Source: Sediminicoccus sp. KRV36 (lineage in GTDB: Bacteria; Pseudomonadota; Alphaproteobacteria; Acetobacterales; Acetobacteraceae). From it: 64,000 nucleotides of DNA. Shown here piece after piece: positions 42,559 to 51,583 of the stretch. The translations under genes and the position numbers were made by a program. Where the stretch lies: positions 4,800,001 to 4,864,000 of the forward strand of contig NZ_CP085081.1 of assembly GCF_023243115.1 (NCBI RefSeq). Direction: 5' to 3'. Position 1 is the first letter of the stretch. The number at the start of each line of letters is the position of its first letter. The notes beneath the pieces are model-generated. The model made no database searches. It saw only the letters and a list, made by a program, of their open reading frames with translations, and had not been told where the DNA came from.

Positions 42559-43512
42559 ATGTCACTCGCTTTTGTGTTCCCCGGCCAGGGCAGCCAGGCC
42601 CCCGGCATGGGCCGCGACCTCGCCGATGCCTTCCCCATCGCGCGCGAAACCTTCCAGGAGGTGGATGACGCGCTGGGCCAGAAGCTCTCGCGCCTCATGT
42701 TCGAAGGCCCGGGTGAGGAACTGACCCTGACGGCCAATGCGCAGCCCGCCTTGATGGCGGTCTCCGTCGCCATCTGCCGCGTGCTGGGCAAGGAGGGCGG
42801 CTTCGACATGTCGCGCCAGGTGGCGCTGGTGGCTGGGCACAGCCTCGGCGAATACAGCGCGCTGACGGCGGCGGGCAGCTTTGACCTCGCCACCGCCGCG
42901 CGGCTGCTGCGGCTGCGCGGCGATTCCATGCAGGCCGCCGTCCCCCCCGGTGAGGGCGCCATGGCGGCACTGCTTGGCGCCGAGGCCGAACAGGCCGCCG
43001 CCATCTGCGCCGAGGCTGCCCAGGGCCCGGAGGGGCATCAGGTGCTGGAGGTCGCCAATGACAATGGCGGTGGCCAGGTGGTGATTTCGGGCGCCAAGGC
43101 CGCCGTGGAGCGCGCCGTGGAGGTCGCCAAGGCCGCCGGCATCAAGCGCGCCATGATCCTGCCCGTCTCGGCCCCCTTCCATTGCGCGATGATGGAGCCC
43201 GCCGCCCGCGTCATGGAGGAGGCCCTGGCCAAGGCCGCCATGGCGCATCCGGCCGTGCCGGTCGTGGCCAATGTGACGGCCGCCCCCGTCTCGGACCCTG
43301 ATGTAATCCGCGGCCTGCTGGTGCGCCAGGTGACGGGCACGGTGCGCTGGCGCGAATGCGTGGCCGCCATGGTCGCCGCCGGCTGCACGCGCTTCGCCGA
43401 GGTCGGCGCCGGCCGCGTGCTGACCGGGCTGATGAAGCGCAACGCGCCCGAAGCCGCGGCATTGGCCATCAACAACCCGGCCGATATCGAAGCATTCCTG
43501 AAATCCCTGTGA
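42559..43512 (+). CDS. fabD: Malonyl-CoA:ACP transacylase
   Basis: A 317-residue FabD that loads malonyl groups onto acyl carrier protein for fatty acid synthesis. Family motifs are FVFPGQGSQAPGMG (5-18), the nucleophile Ser95 in VAGHSLGEYS, NDNGGGQVVISG, the His-containing VSAPFHCAMMEPAA and a C-terminal EVGAGRVLTGLMKR. The ATG at 42559 gives the usual N-terminus. It is the first of a four-gene unit ending in fabG, with each junction overlapping (GTGA, ATGA, TGATG). Confidence 0.97.
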   Translation: MSLAFVFPGQGSQAPGMGRDLADAFPIARETFQEVDDALGQKLSRLMFEGPGEELTLTANAQPALMAVSVAICRVLGKEGGFDMSRQVALVAGHSLGEYSALTAAGSFDLATAARLLRLRGDSMQAAVPPGEGAMAALLGAEAEQAAAICAEAAQGPEGHQVLEVANDNGGGQVVISGAKAAVERAVEVAKAAGIKRAMILPVSAPFHCAMMEPAARVMEEALAKAAMAHPAVPVVANVTAAPVSDPDVIRGLLVRQVTGTVRWRECVAAMVAAGCTRFAEVGAGRVLTGLMKRNAPEAAALAINNPADIEAFLKSL

Positions 43513-43937
43513 CGCGGCTTGTCCTCTCCGAGGCGGAGGAGACGCCGCTGCTGGATGTGCTCGTCGAGGGATTTCGCGCCTTCAACGGCCCCTTCGTCGG
43601 CGAGCATGGCTACAAGCCGCTCCGGCTGTTGGTCTTCCGCGAGGGTGAGGACGCGCCCGCCGGCGGCATTCAGGCGCATTGCTACGGCGCCTGGCTGCAT
43701 GTGCTCATGGTGTATCTGCCGGAGGATTTGCGCGGCCAGGGCCTCGGCACCGCGCTGTTCGACCGCATCGAGGCGGAGGCGCAGGCGCGCGGATGCATCG
43801 GCGCCTATCTGGACACGTTGAGCTGGCAGGCGCGGCCCTTCTACGAGAAGCGCGGCTACGAACTCTTTGGCACGCTGCCCGATTCACCGCCCGGCCATGC
43901 GCGCTATTTCCTGAAGAAGCGCTTCGGCCCCGCATGA
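43509..43937 (+). CDS. GNAT acetyltransferase 1 in the fab operon
   Basis: A 142-residue GNAT-fold acyltransferase. The acetyl-CoA loop is VYLPEDLRGQGLGTAL (Q/RxxGxG/A), and the C-terminal half reads TLSWQARPFYEKRGYELFG and LPDSPPGHARYFLKKRF. It starts with GTG overlapping the fabD stop. Very similar to the next gene in its second half, so the two arose by duplication. The acceptor is unknown; transfer from acyl-CoA or even acyl-ACP is conceivable from context. Confidence 0.87.
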   Translation: MTRLVLSEAEETPLLDVLVEGFRAFNGPFVGEHGYKPLRLLVFREGEDAPAGGIQAHCYGAWLHVLMVYLPEDLRGQGLGTALFDRIEAEAQARGCIGAYLDTLSWQARPFYEKRGYELFGTLPDSPPGHARYFLKKRFGPA

Positions 43938-44383
43938 TCCTGCACGTCACGGACCAGCCCGACGCGGCGGATCAGGCGGCGATCCTCGATGGCCTGGTCG
44001 GCTTCAATGAGGCGGCGACAGGGCTGCGCGGCCGGGACCGCCTCGACCTTGCCGTGCTGCTGCGCGATACGGAGCGCCGCACCATCGGCGGCGCGCTGGG
44101 CCATTCGCGTCATGGCTGGGTGCGGATCGAGCTGCTGTTCCTGCCTGCCGCGCTGCGCGGGCAGGGCTGGGGCCGGCGCCTGATGCAGGCGGTGGAGGCT
44201 GAGGCGCGCGCCCGGCACTGCCTGGGCGTGCGGCTGGAGACGGCCTCCTTCCAGGCGCGTGGCTTTTACGAAAAGCTCGGCTACAGCGTCATCGGAACCC
44301 TGCCGGATGATCCGCCAGGCCATACGCTCTTCTGGCTCGCCAAACGGCTCGAATCCAAAGCGCTCGAACAAGGAACCACGTGA
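43934..44383 (+). CDS. GNAT acetyltransferase 2 in the fab operon
   Basis: A 149-residue GNAT protein, paralogue of the preceding one: LFLPAALRGQGWGRRL at the cofactor loop, then TASFQARGFYEKLGYSVIG and LPDDPPGHTLFWLAKRL. It has an extra HSRHGWVRIELL strand before the loop. ATGA overlap with gene 1 and TGATG with fabG show strict cotranscription. Tandem GNAT genes between fabD and fabG are unusual. Confidence 0.88.
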   Translation: MILHVTDQPDAADQAAILDGLVGFNEAATGLRGRDRLDLAVLLRDTERRTIGGALGHSRHGWVRIELLFLPAALRGQGWGRRLMQAVEAEARARHCLGVRLETASFQARGFYEKLGYSVIGTLPDDPPGHTLFWLAKRLESKALEQGTT

Positions 44384-45120
44384 TGTTCAAACTCGACGGC
44401 AAGATCGCCCTGGTCACCGGCGCTTCCTCCGGCATCGGCATCGGCATCGCCGAGGCGCTGCACGCCCAGGGGGCGCATGTGGTGCTGACCGGCCGGCGCG
44501 AGGCGGAGTTGAACGCCGTGGCGGCGCAGCTGGGTGAGCGCGCCAGCGTCATGCCGGCCGACCTGAATGATCCCGCCGCACCGGCCGCCCTGGTCGAGGG
44601 GATCGAGGCCGCGCATGGCAAGCTCGATATCCTGGTGAACAATGCCGGCTTCACGCGGGACATGCTGGCCCTGCGCATGGGCGATGAGGACTGGAACGCC
44701 GTGCTGGAAGTGGACCTCAACGCGCCGTTTCGCCTGGCCCGCGCCGCGCTGCGCGGCATGATGAAGCGGCGCAGCGGGCGGATCGTCTCCATCGCCTCCA
44801 TCGTGGGTGTGACGGGCAATGCGGGCCAGGCGAATTACGCGGCCGCCAAGGCCGGGCTGATCGGCATGAGCAAGGCGCTGGCACAGGAAGTCGCACCGCG
44901 CGGTGTCACCATCAACGTGGTCGCGCCCGGCTTCATCGCGACGCCGATGACGGACAAGCTGAACGAGGAACAGAAATCCGGCCTGCTCTCACGCATCCCG
45001 ATGAAGCGGATGGGCAGCGCCCAGGATGTGGCCTCGGCCGTCGCTTACCTCGCCTCGGACGAGGCGGCCTGGGTGACGGGCGCGACCATCCATGTGAATG
45101 GCGGCATGCTGATGGTGTGA
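44383..45120 (+). CDS. fabG: 3-oxoacyl-ACP reductase
   Basis: A 245-residue short-chain dehydrogenase that reduces 3-oxoacyl-ACP with NADPH. Cofactor loop TGASSGIG (12-19), NNAGFTRD (86-93), catalytic Ser139, Tyr152 and Lys156 (NYAAAKAGLIG), and the FabG-type end MGSAQDVASAVAYLASDEA, VTGATIHVNGGM. ATG at 44383 (a GTG at 44380 is also open). The operon stops here: no acpP or fabF follows, which is commonly found after fabG. Confidence 0.96.
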   Translation: MFKLDGKIALVTGASSGIGIGIAEALHAQGAHVVLTGRREAELNAVAAQLGERASVMPADLNDPAAPAALVEGIEAAHGKLDILVNNAGFTRDMLALRMGDEDWNAVLEVDLNAPFRLARAALRGMMKRRSGRIVSIASIVGVTGNAGQANYAAAKAGLIGMSKALAQEVAPRGVTINVVAPGFIATPMTDKLNEEQKSGLLSRIPMKRMGSAQDVASAVAYLASDEAAWVTGATIHVNGGMLMV

Positions 45121-45181
45121 GGCGCTGGCACTTGTTCCGCGCGCAAGGGCGCGCGACACAATCTCAGGTCCAGCGTTTTTC

Positions 45182-45211
45182 ATCCGTTCAAGCGATCCCG
45201 TTTGAACGGAT
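45182..45211. terminator. Hairpin between convergent fabG and the DUF4149 gene
   Basis: ATCCGTTCAA (45182-45191) and TTGAACGGAT (45202-45211) form a 10-bp stem with a 10-base loop between two convergent genes. A GTTTTT run lies just before it, on the fabG side. It probably ends or protects one or both transcripts. Confidence 0.5.
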
Positions 45212-45217
45212 CATGCC

Positions 45218-45643
45218 TTACCCCACGCCAAACATCGCCAGCACGGCGCCAATCGCCACCATCTGCACCAGATTGGCCGCCACCGAGAGCTTGTGCATGC
45301 GGTCGAACTCGCGCTTCGCCGCCGCGTCGCCGGCCTGGGCAAGGTCCGATGCGTGGTTGATTCGCCGCATCAGCACCTGGCGCAGCCAGAGGGTGAGCCC
45401 GGCGGAAAGCGCCATGATGCCGGCGGCCTCCTTGGCCAGCGGAAACAAGGCGATGGCAGCCGCGGCCGAGCAGGCCAGAACCCAGAGGTAGTAGTGCGGG
45501 AAAATGGCGCGGGTGAACCGCCCCGCATGCTCGAATGGCAGCCGCGAGAACACCAGCGGCGCCACCACGGCGGCGAAGAACATCATGCCCCCAAAGGCGA
45601 GCGAGAGCGAAAACAGCGCGATCAGGGCGAGGGTGGTTTCCAT
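45218..45643 (-). CDS. DUF4149-type membrane protein
   Basis: A 141-residue membrane protein with four hydrophobic segments (about 4-25, 47-66, 72-90, 118-139). FGGMMFFAAVVAPLVFSRLP at the start and a polar RRINHASDLAQAGDAAAKREFDR loop are typical of the DUF4149 family, whose function is unknown. The ATG at 45643 follows the ahcY terminator; longer frames run antisense-like through ahcY. Confidence 0.8.
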   Translation of the reverse strand: METTLALIALFSLSLAFGGMMFFAAVVAPLVFSRLPFEHAGRFTRAIFPHYYLWVLACSAAAAIALFPLAKEAAGIMALSAGLTLWLRQVLMRRINHASDLAQAGDAAAKREFDRMHKLSVAANLVQMVAIGAVLAMFGVG

Positions 45644-45667
45644 CCCGCAGAACTGGGGCGCCGCACC

Positions 45668-45708
45668 AAAAGAAAAAGGCGCGCCCCCGTGAGGAAGCGC
45701 GCCCTTTT
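45668..45708 (-). terminator. Intrinsic terminator of ahcY
   Basis: Read leftward, GGGCGCGC ... GCGCGCC forms a GC-rich stem with a 12-base loop, followed by TTTTTCTTTT. This is a textbook rho-independent terminator, placed 19 bases after the ahcY stop and before the start of the next gene. Confidence 0.88.
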
Positions 45709-45726
45709 GCAGAAATCCCGCAGGAT

Positions 45727-47130
45727 TCAGTAGCGGTAGGCTTCGCCCTTGAAGGGGCCGGAAACCGGCACGCCGATATAGCCCGCCTGATCGGCGCGCA
45801 GCGTGGTCAGCTTCGCACCCACCTTGGCCAGGTGCAGCATCGCCACCTTCTCGTCGAGGTGCTTCGGCAGCACATAGACCTTCTTCTCGTAGTGGCCGGG
45901 CTTCGTCCACAGCTCGATCTGCGCGAGCGTCTGGTTGGTGAAGCTGGCGGACATCACGAAGGAGGGGTGGCCCGTGGCATTGCCGAGGTTCACCAGGCGG
46001 CCTTCGGAAAGCAGGATGATGCGCTTGCCGTCGGGGAACTCGATCTCGTCCACCTGGGGCTTCACATTGTCCCACTTGTAGTTCTTCAGGGCAGCGACCT
46101 GAATCTCGCTGTCGAAGTGGCCGATGTTGCAGACGATGGCGCGGTGCTTCATCGCGCGCATGTGGTCGGCGGTGATGACGTCCACATTGCCGGTCGCGGT
46201 CACGAAGATGTCGGCCTTGGGGGCCGCGTCTTCCATGGTGACGACCTCATAGCCTTCCATGGCCGCCTGCAGCGCGCAGATCGGATCCACTTCCGTCACC
46301 TGCACGCGGCAGCCGGCATTGCGCAGCGAAGCGGCCGAGCCCTTGCCCACATCGCCATAGCCCGCAACGACGGCGACCTTGCCGGCCATCATCACGTCGG
46401 TGCCGCGACGGATCGCGTCCACCAGCGACTCGCGGCAGCCATAGAGGTTGTCGAACTTCGACTTGGTGACGCTGTCATTCACATTGATGGCGGGGAAGAG
46501 CAGCTTGCCTTCCTTGGCCATGATGTAGAGGCGGTGCACGCCGGTCGTCGTCTCTTCTGAGACGCCCTTGATGCTGGCGGCCAGCTTGGCGAACCAGCCC
46601 GGCTTCTCCACCAGGCACTTCTTGATGAGCGCGAAGAAGACGGTCTCTTCCTCGTTCGTCGCCTTCTCCAGGAAGGCCACGTCGCCCTGCTCGGCCTTCA
46701 GGCCGTAATGCACCAGCAGCGTCATGTCGCCGCCATCATCCAGCAGCATGTTCGGCTCGCCGCCATCACCCCATTCGAGGGTCTTGCGCACGTAGTCCCA
46801 GTATTCCTCCAGCGTCTCGCCCTTCTTGGCGAAGACGGGCACGCCCGCGGCCGCGATGGCGGCGGCGGCGTGGTCCTGCGTCGAGAAGATGTTGCACGAG
46901 GACCAGCGGACATCGGCGCCGAGGGCCGTCAGCGTCTCGATCAGCACGCCGGTCTGGATCGTCATGTGCAGGCAGCCGGCGACGCGCGCGCCCTTGAGGG
47001 GCTGCGCATTGCCGTATTCCGCACGGGTCGCCATCAGGCCGGGCATCTCGTCCTCGGCCATGTTGAGCTCCTTGCGGCCCCATTCGGCGAGAGAGAGATC
47101 CTTGACGATGTAATCGGTAGCGGCCGGCAT
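45727..47130 (-). CDS. ahcY: S-adenosylhomocysteine hydrolase
   Basis: A 467-residue adenosylhomocysteinase that splits SAH to adenosine and homocysteine with bound NAD, keeping the methylation cycle moving. N-terminal [20 protein letters not shown] and [20 protein letters not shown] are the SAH-binding region. The NAD loop is [15 protein letters not shown]. Other signatures: [30 protein letters not shown] and a C-terminal KGEAYRY. It has its own terminator and tandem palindromes upstream. AAGGA lies 8 bases before the ATG. Confidence 0.98.
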   Translation of the reverse strand: MPAATDYIVKDLSLAEWGRKELNMAEDEMPGLMATRAEYGNAQPLKGARVAGCLHMTIQTGVLIETLTALGADVRWSSCNIFSTQDHAAAAIAAAGVPVFAKKGETLEEYWDYVRKTLEWGDGGEPNMLLDDGGDMTLLVHYGLKAEQGDVAFLEKATNEEETVFFALIKKCLVEKPGWFAKLAASIKGVSEETTTGVHRLYIMAKEGKLLFPAINVNDSVTKSKFDNLYGCRESLVDAIRRGTDVMMAGKVAVVAGYGDVGKGSAASLRNAGCRVQVTEVDPICALQAAMEGYEVVTMEDAAPKADIFVTATGNVDVITADHMRAMKHRAIVCNIGHFDSEIQVAALKNYKWDNVKPQVDEIEFPDGKRIILLSEGRLVNLGNATGHPSFVMSASFTNQTLAQIELWTKPGHYEKKVYVLPKHLDEKVAMLHLAKVGAKLTTLRADQAGYIGVPVSGPFKGEAYRY

Positions 47131-47172
47131 GTGGTGAGTCCTTGTTCAGATGTATTCGATGGGCGGGCCGTA

Positions 47173-47202
47173 GCATGGGGATATCCCCATGCCTAGAGGC
47201 AT
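47173..47202 (-). promoter_or_regulatory. Tandem palindromes upstream of ahcY
   Basis: GCATGGGGATATCCCCATGC (47173-47192) is a perfect 20-bp palindrome. It overlaps ATGCCT-AG-AGGCAT (47189-47202), a second one. They lie 43-72 bases before the ahcY start. They look like operators for a dimeric regulator or a double stem-loop in the leader. They do not match SAM/SAH riboswitch cores that I know. Confidence 0.55.
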
Positions 47203-47268
47203 AAACATGTCCTTATGTGAATCCGGCCAAGCCGGGAGCGAAATGGCGACCCCGGGCCTGCCACCCCC

Positions 47269-48537
47269 TCAGCGCTGGTCGGCCTTCAGCACCTCTCCGG
47301 CAAGGTACAGGCTGCCGCAGATCAGCACGCGTCCCGGCGCCTCCTCGGCCAACAGCCGCGCCAGGGCCCCCGCCACATCCGGCCCGGGGCGCGCCATGTC
47401 ACCACTGGCCGCGATGATCTCCGCCACCGGCATGGCCAGATGCTGCCCCGGCTCGCTCACCGCCGTGACGCTGGTGGCGAGCGGCAGGATGGGGGCCAGG
47501 AAGCCGCCCACCGTCTTGCCCTGCTTCATGCCGATGACCAGATGCAGCGGCCGGTCCCGCCAATCGGCCAGGGTCGCGGCCAGCGCCTGGCCGGCGCCGG
47601 CATTGTGCCCGCCATCCAGCCACAGCTCCCAGGGGGCGGGCAGCGCCAGCGCGCCGCGCAGCCGCTGCATCCGCGCGGGCCATTCGGCGGCCGCCGCACC
47701 CCGGATGATGGCCGCTTCGTTCAGCCAGGGCGGATTCCAGGCGCGCAGGGCCGCGATGGCGATGCCGGCATTATCGGGCTGATGCGCGCCGCGCAGGCCC
47801 AGTTCGGGCAGCGTGATCGCGCCGCGCGCATCGGTGAAGACATGGCCCGCCGCGTCACGCTCCATCCGCCAGGCCTCACCCCGTGCGGAGAGCGGCGCGC
47901 CCAGTTCAGCCGCGCGCGCCGCAATCACCGCCAGTGCTTCGGGCGCCTGCAAGCCGGTGGCGCAAGGGATGCCGGGCTTGATGATGCCGGCCTTCTCGAA
48001 AGCGATCTGCGCCAGAGTCTCGCCCAGGAATTCCATGTGATCCATGGAAATGCTGGCGATCGCCGTCGCCACCGGCGCCTCGATCACATTGGTCGCGTCG
48101 AAGCGGCCGCCCAGGCCGACTTCCAGCACCAGGAGATCGGCCGGCACGCGGCTGAACAGCAGGAGCGCCACGGCGGTGGTGATCTCGAAGACGGTGATGG
48201 GTGCTGCGCCATTCACCCGCTCCACCTCCTCCAGCGCATCGCTCAGCGCATCCTCGGCCACCAGCGCCCCGGCCAGGCGGATGCGCTCATGGAACCGCAC
48301 CAGATGCGGTGAGGTATAGACATGCACGCGCTGCCCTGCCGCCTCGCCGATGGCGCGGAGGAAGGCGCAGGTGCTGCCCTTGCCATTGGTGCCGGCCACA
48401 TGGATCACCGGCGGCAGGCGGCGCTCGGGATGGCCGAGCCGCGCCAGCAGCGCCTGCAACCGGCCCAGGCTCAGGTCGATCAGCTTGGGATGCAGCGCGT
48501 GCATCCGCTCGATGATCGCCTCGGAACGACCGCTCAT
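47269..48537 (-). CDS. folC: Folylpolyglutamate/dihydrofolate synthase
   Basis: A 422-residue Mur-ligase-type enzyme that joins glutamate to dihydropteroate and to folates. P-loop HVAGTNGKGST (46-56), then YTSPHLVRFHERI, the Mg-binding ITVFEITTAVALLLF, LEVGLGGRFDATN and SMDHMEFLGETLAQIAFEKA. The C-terminal domain has LWLDGGHNAGAGQALAATL. It starts 6 bases after accD, the usual alphaproteobacterial accD-folC pair. Confidence 0.96.
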   Translation of the reverse strand: MSGRSEAIIERMHALHPKLIDLSLGRLQALLARLGHPERRLPPVIHVAGTNGKGSTCAFLRAIGEAAGQRVHVYTSPHLVRFHERIRLAGALVAEDALSDALEEVERVNGAAPITVFEITTAVALLLFSRVPADLLVLEVGLGGRFDATNVIEAPVATAIASISMDHMEFLGETLAQIAFEKAGIIKPGIPCATGLQAPEALAVIAARAAELGAPLSARGEAWRMERDAAGHVFTDARGAITLPELGLRGAHQPDNAGIAIAALRAWNPPWLNEAAIIRGAAAAEWPARMQRLRGALALPAPWELWLDGGHNAGAGQALAATLADWRDRPLHLVIGMKQGKTVGGFLAPILPLATSVTAVSEPGQHLAMPVAEIIAASGDMARPGPDVAGALARLLAEEAPGRVLICGSLYLAGEVLKADQR

Positions 48538-48543
48538 GCCGCC

Positions 48544-49422
48544 TTACCTTTCGGATGCGGCGGCGGGCTCTTCCTCGGCGGCGCGCAGCAGGCGGATCAC
48601 GCGGGCCAGCGTCTCGCGCATTTCGGCGCGCTTCACCACCATGTCGAGAATGCCATGCTCCAGCAGGTATTCGGCACGCTGGAACCCCTCCGGCAGCTTC
48701 TCGCGCACGGTGCTCTCGATCACGCGGGCGCCGGCAAAGCCGATCAGAGCGCCAGGCTCGGCGATCTGGATATCGCCCAGCATGGCGAAGCTGGCCGTGA
48801 CGCCGCCCGTCGTCGGGTCGCACAGCACCACCAGGAAGGGCAGCCCGGCATCCTTCACCATCTGGGTCGCGATCACGGTGCGCGGCATCTGCATCAGGCT
48901 GACCGCGCCCTCCTGCATGCGGGCCCCGCCGGAGCTGGCAAAGACGATCAGCGGCGCATCCTGCAACACGGCGAGGCGCGCGGCGGTGACAATGGCCTCG
49001 CCCACGCCGGCCCCCATCGAGCCCGCCATGAAGGCGAATTCAAAGACGGCGACCACAGCACGCTGGCCGTCGATCTTGCCATGGCCCACCAGGACGGCGT
49101 CATCCATGCCGGATTTCGCCTGGGCGTCGCGCAGCCGCTCGGAATAGCGGCGCTGGTCACGGAAGCGCAGCGGGTCCGCCGGGGCCTTGGGCAGCTCGAT
49201 CTTCTGCCAGCCCTCATCCAGCGTGGCATCGAGGCGCTGCCGGGCCGAAAGGCGCATATGATGGCTGCAATGCGGGCAGACGCGGAGGTTCTTCTCCAGG
49301 TCGGTCTGGAAGATCATCTGCTCGCAGCTCGGGCATTTATGCCACAGATTATCCGGCATCTCGCGCGAGGTGCCGAAGAGCGTCTTGATCTTGGGCAGCG
49401 CCCACTCGGAAATCCAGTTCAT
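48544..49422 (-). CDS. accD: Acetyl-CoA carboxylase carboxyltransferase subunit beta
   Basis: A 292-residue AccD which, with AccA, transfers CO2 from biotin to acetyl-CoA to give malonyl-CoA. The N-terminal zinc ribbon has Cys30, Cys33, Cys49 and Cys52 (KCPSCEQMIF, RVCPHCSHH). The carboxyltransferase core has FASSGGARMQEGAVSLMQM and GGVTASFAMLGDIQIAEPGA, followed by IGFAGARVIE. AAGAGAG precedes the ATG at 49422. Usual trpFBA genes upstream are not found; the divergent gene is a penicillin-binding protein. Confidence 0.97.
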   Translation of the reverse strand: MNWISEWALPKIKTLFGTSREMPDNLWHKCPSCEQMIFQTDLEKNLRVCPHCSHHMRLSARQRLDATLDEGWQKIELPKAPADPLRFRDQRRYSERLRDAQAKSGMDDAVLVGHGKIDGQRAVVAVFEFAFMAGSMGAGVGEAIVTAARLAVLQDAPLIVFASSGGARMQEGAVSLMQMPRTVIATQMVKDAGLPFLVVLCDPTTGGVTASFAMLGDIQIAEPGALIGFAGARVIESTVREKLPEGFQRAEYLLEHGILDMVVKRAEMRETLARVIRLLRAAEEEPAAASER

Positions 49423-49645
49423 ACTCTCTTGCCCTCAAGCGGCGGGCAGCGCTGTGGCGCCACGCCTTCGCGCCGCAGACATATTGCCCCAGCTGGCCAC
49501 TCGGCCGCGGCAGCGCCTGCTGCCGGCGCGCCGGGCTTTCGACCCATCCTGACCTTGCTGCAATGGCGATCCGTGGCGCGTGGGTCAAGCGGCGCGGTCG
49601 CAACTCCCTGGTGCGAAGCGGCACCGGCCATGCTATCTATGCGCT

Positions 49646-51538
49646 ATGCCGCGAGTGGCAGCCGCCAGGCTGCGAACCACGGCCCCTGCCTCACGGCCCT
49701 CCCCCCGGGTCGAAACACGGTCCCCCCCGAGTGGGCCAAAATCCAGCGGGCGCGCCAGCGCCGCCCCCAAGCGCCGCCGAAGCCTCGGCGGGCTGCTCCT
49801 GCGGCTGGGCATCATCCTGCTGATCTGGGGGGCGCTGGCCTTTGCCGCCGTGCTGCTCTGGTTCACCCATGACATGCCGCGCGCCGATGCCGCGCTGGAC
49901 CATGAGCGCCGCCCCAGCGTCACGCTGCAGACCACAGAGGGCGGGCCGCTGGCCACCCAGGGCGATCTCTATGGCGAGACGCTGCGCCTGCGCGACCTGC
50001 CGGCGCATCTGCCCGCCGCCCTGCTCGCCATCGAGGATCGCCGCTTCCACCAGCATTTCGGCCTGGACCTGATAGGCTTGGCCCGCGCCGCCTACGCGAA
50101 CTGGAACGCGGGGGATGTGGTGCAGGGCGGCTCCACCCTCACCCAGCAGCTGGCGAAGAACCTGTTCCTCAGCCCCGCGCGCAGCACGCGGCGCAAGGTG
50201 CAGGAAGCGCTGATGGCGCTGTGGCTGGAGCACCGCTTCACCAAGGACCAGCTGCTCGAAATCTACCTGAACCGCGTCTATCTCGGCGGCGGGGCCTATG
50301 GGGTGGATGCGGCGGCGCGGCTGTATTTCGGTATCTCGGCGCGGCGGCTCACCCTGCCGCAATCGGCCATCCTGGCCGGGCTGCCCCAGGCCCCCTCCCG
50401 CTACAGCCCGCGCGCCAATCCCGAAGGTGCGATGGCCCGCGCGCGCGATGTGCTGGCCGCCATGGTCGCCACCGGCGCCATCACCGCCGAGCAGATGGAG
50501 CGCGCGGTTCTGGAGATGGCGATCCCGCCCCGCCCCTCGCGCAATGGCGGCTGGTTCGCCGATTGGATCTTCGAGGATATCCCCACGGCCTTCCCCGGCA
50601 GCGCCGACCTCGTCATCCGCACCACCCTCGATTCACGCTGGCAAAACGCCGTCGAGGCCCGGCTGGGTGCCCTGCTGGACCAGGCAGGGCGCGAGGCCCG
50701 GGTGGGCCAGGGCGCCGTCGTGGTGCTGGATGCCAATACGGGGGCCGTGCGCGCCATGGCGGGCGGGCGGGATTTCCGCCGCAGCCCCTTCAACCGCGCG
50801 GCCAATGCGCGCCGCCAGCCCGGCTCCACCTTCAAGGCGATGGTCTATCTGGCGGCCCTCGAACATGGCGCCTCGCCGTTTGACCAGGTGAGTGACATGC
50901 CCTTGCAGCTGGGCCGCTGGTCGCCCTCCAACGGGCATTGGCGCTCCCGCGGGAGCATCACGCTGGATGAGGCCTTCGCGCATTCCGTGAACACGGCGGC
51001 GGTCCGGGTCATGCAGATGGGCGGCGGGCCGCGCGGTGTGGCGGATGTCGCCACGCGGCTGGGCATCCAGGGGCGGTTTCCGCGCGATGGCTCGATCGCG
51101 CTGGGCACGGGCGAGGTGACGCTGATCGACCTCGCGGCCGGCTATGCCGCGCTGGTCAATGGCGGACGGCGGGTCACGCCCTTCGGCATGCAGCGCATCG
51201 AGGCCGAGGGCCGCGCCGTGGCAGCCCCCCGCACCGAGCCCGCCCAGGTGATCAGCAGCGAGGCGGCCGAACGCATGCGCAACATGATGGTCTCCGTGGT
51301 GCGTTCCGGCACCGGCCGCGCGGCGGCCATCCCGGGCCTGGTCACCGGCGGCAAGACGGGCACGACGCAGGATTACCGCGATGCCTGGTTCATGGGCTTT
51401 GTGCAGCTTCCTTCCGGGCCGCTGGTGATCGGGGTATGGCTCGGCAATGACGACAATTCGAGCATGGATGATGTTCGCGGCGGCACCCTGCCCGCCCGGC
51501 TGTTCCGCGAGATCATCGAGGCCGCGCGGGCGCCGTGA
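49646..51538 (+). CDS. Class A penicillin-binding protein (PBP1A family)
   Basis: A 630-residue bifunctional peptidoglycan synthase anchored by one TM helix (about 48-72). The glycosyltransferase domain has the catalytic EDRRFHQHFGLDL (Glu near 129), GGSTLTQQLAKNLFL, and RRKVQEALMALWLEHRFTKD. The transpeptidase has the nucleophile Ser in GSTFKAMVYL (about 393), SVN and KTGTTQD (about 569). There is no OB-fold insert of E. coli PBP1A, so it is the compact type. The N-terminus is Arg/Pro-rich. The ATG at 49646 is the first sensible start, 223 bases from accD. Confidence 0.94.
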   Translation: MPRVAAARLRTTAPASRPSPRVETRSPPSGPKSSGRASAAPKRRRSLGGLLLRLGIILLIWGALAFAAVLLWFTHDMPRADAALDHERRPSVTLQTTEGGPLATQGDLYGETLRLRDLPAHLPAALLAIEDRRFHQHFGLDLIGLARAAYANWNAGDVVQGGSTLTQQLAKNLFLSPARSTRRKVQEALMALWLEHRFTKDQLLEIYLNRVYLGGGAYGVDAAARLYFGISARRLTLPQSAILAGLPQAPSRYSPRANPEGAMARARDVLAAMVATGAITAEQMERAVLEMAIPPRPSRNGGWFADWIFEDIPTAFPGSADLVIRTTLDSRWQNAVEARLGALLDQAGREARVGQGAVVVLDANTGAVRAMAGGRDFRRSPFNRAANARRQPGSTFKAMVYLAALEHGASPFDQVSDMPLQLGRWSPSNGHWRSRGSITLDEAFAHSVNTAAVRVMQMGGGPRGVADVATRLGIQGRFPRDGSIALGTGEVTLIDLAAGYAALVNGGRRVTPFGMQRIEAEGRAVAAPRTEPAQVISSEAAERMRNMMVSVVRSGTGRAAAIPGLVTGGKTGTTQDYRDAWFMGFVQLPSGPLVIGVWLGNDDNSSMDDVRGGTLPARLFREIIEAARAP

Positions 51539-51583
51539 CCGCCACGGGGCGGCCAGCCCTGGCCCCCGCCACCGCCTGAGGGC

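Noticed and set aside
47131..47268. SAH or SAM riboswitch upstream of ahcY
   Set aside because: I looked for a known conserved core or pseudoknot and found only simple palindromes.
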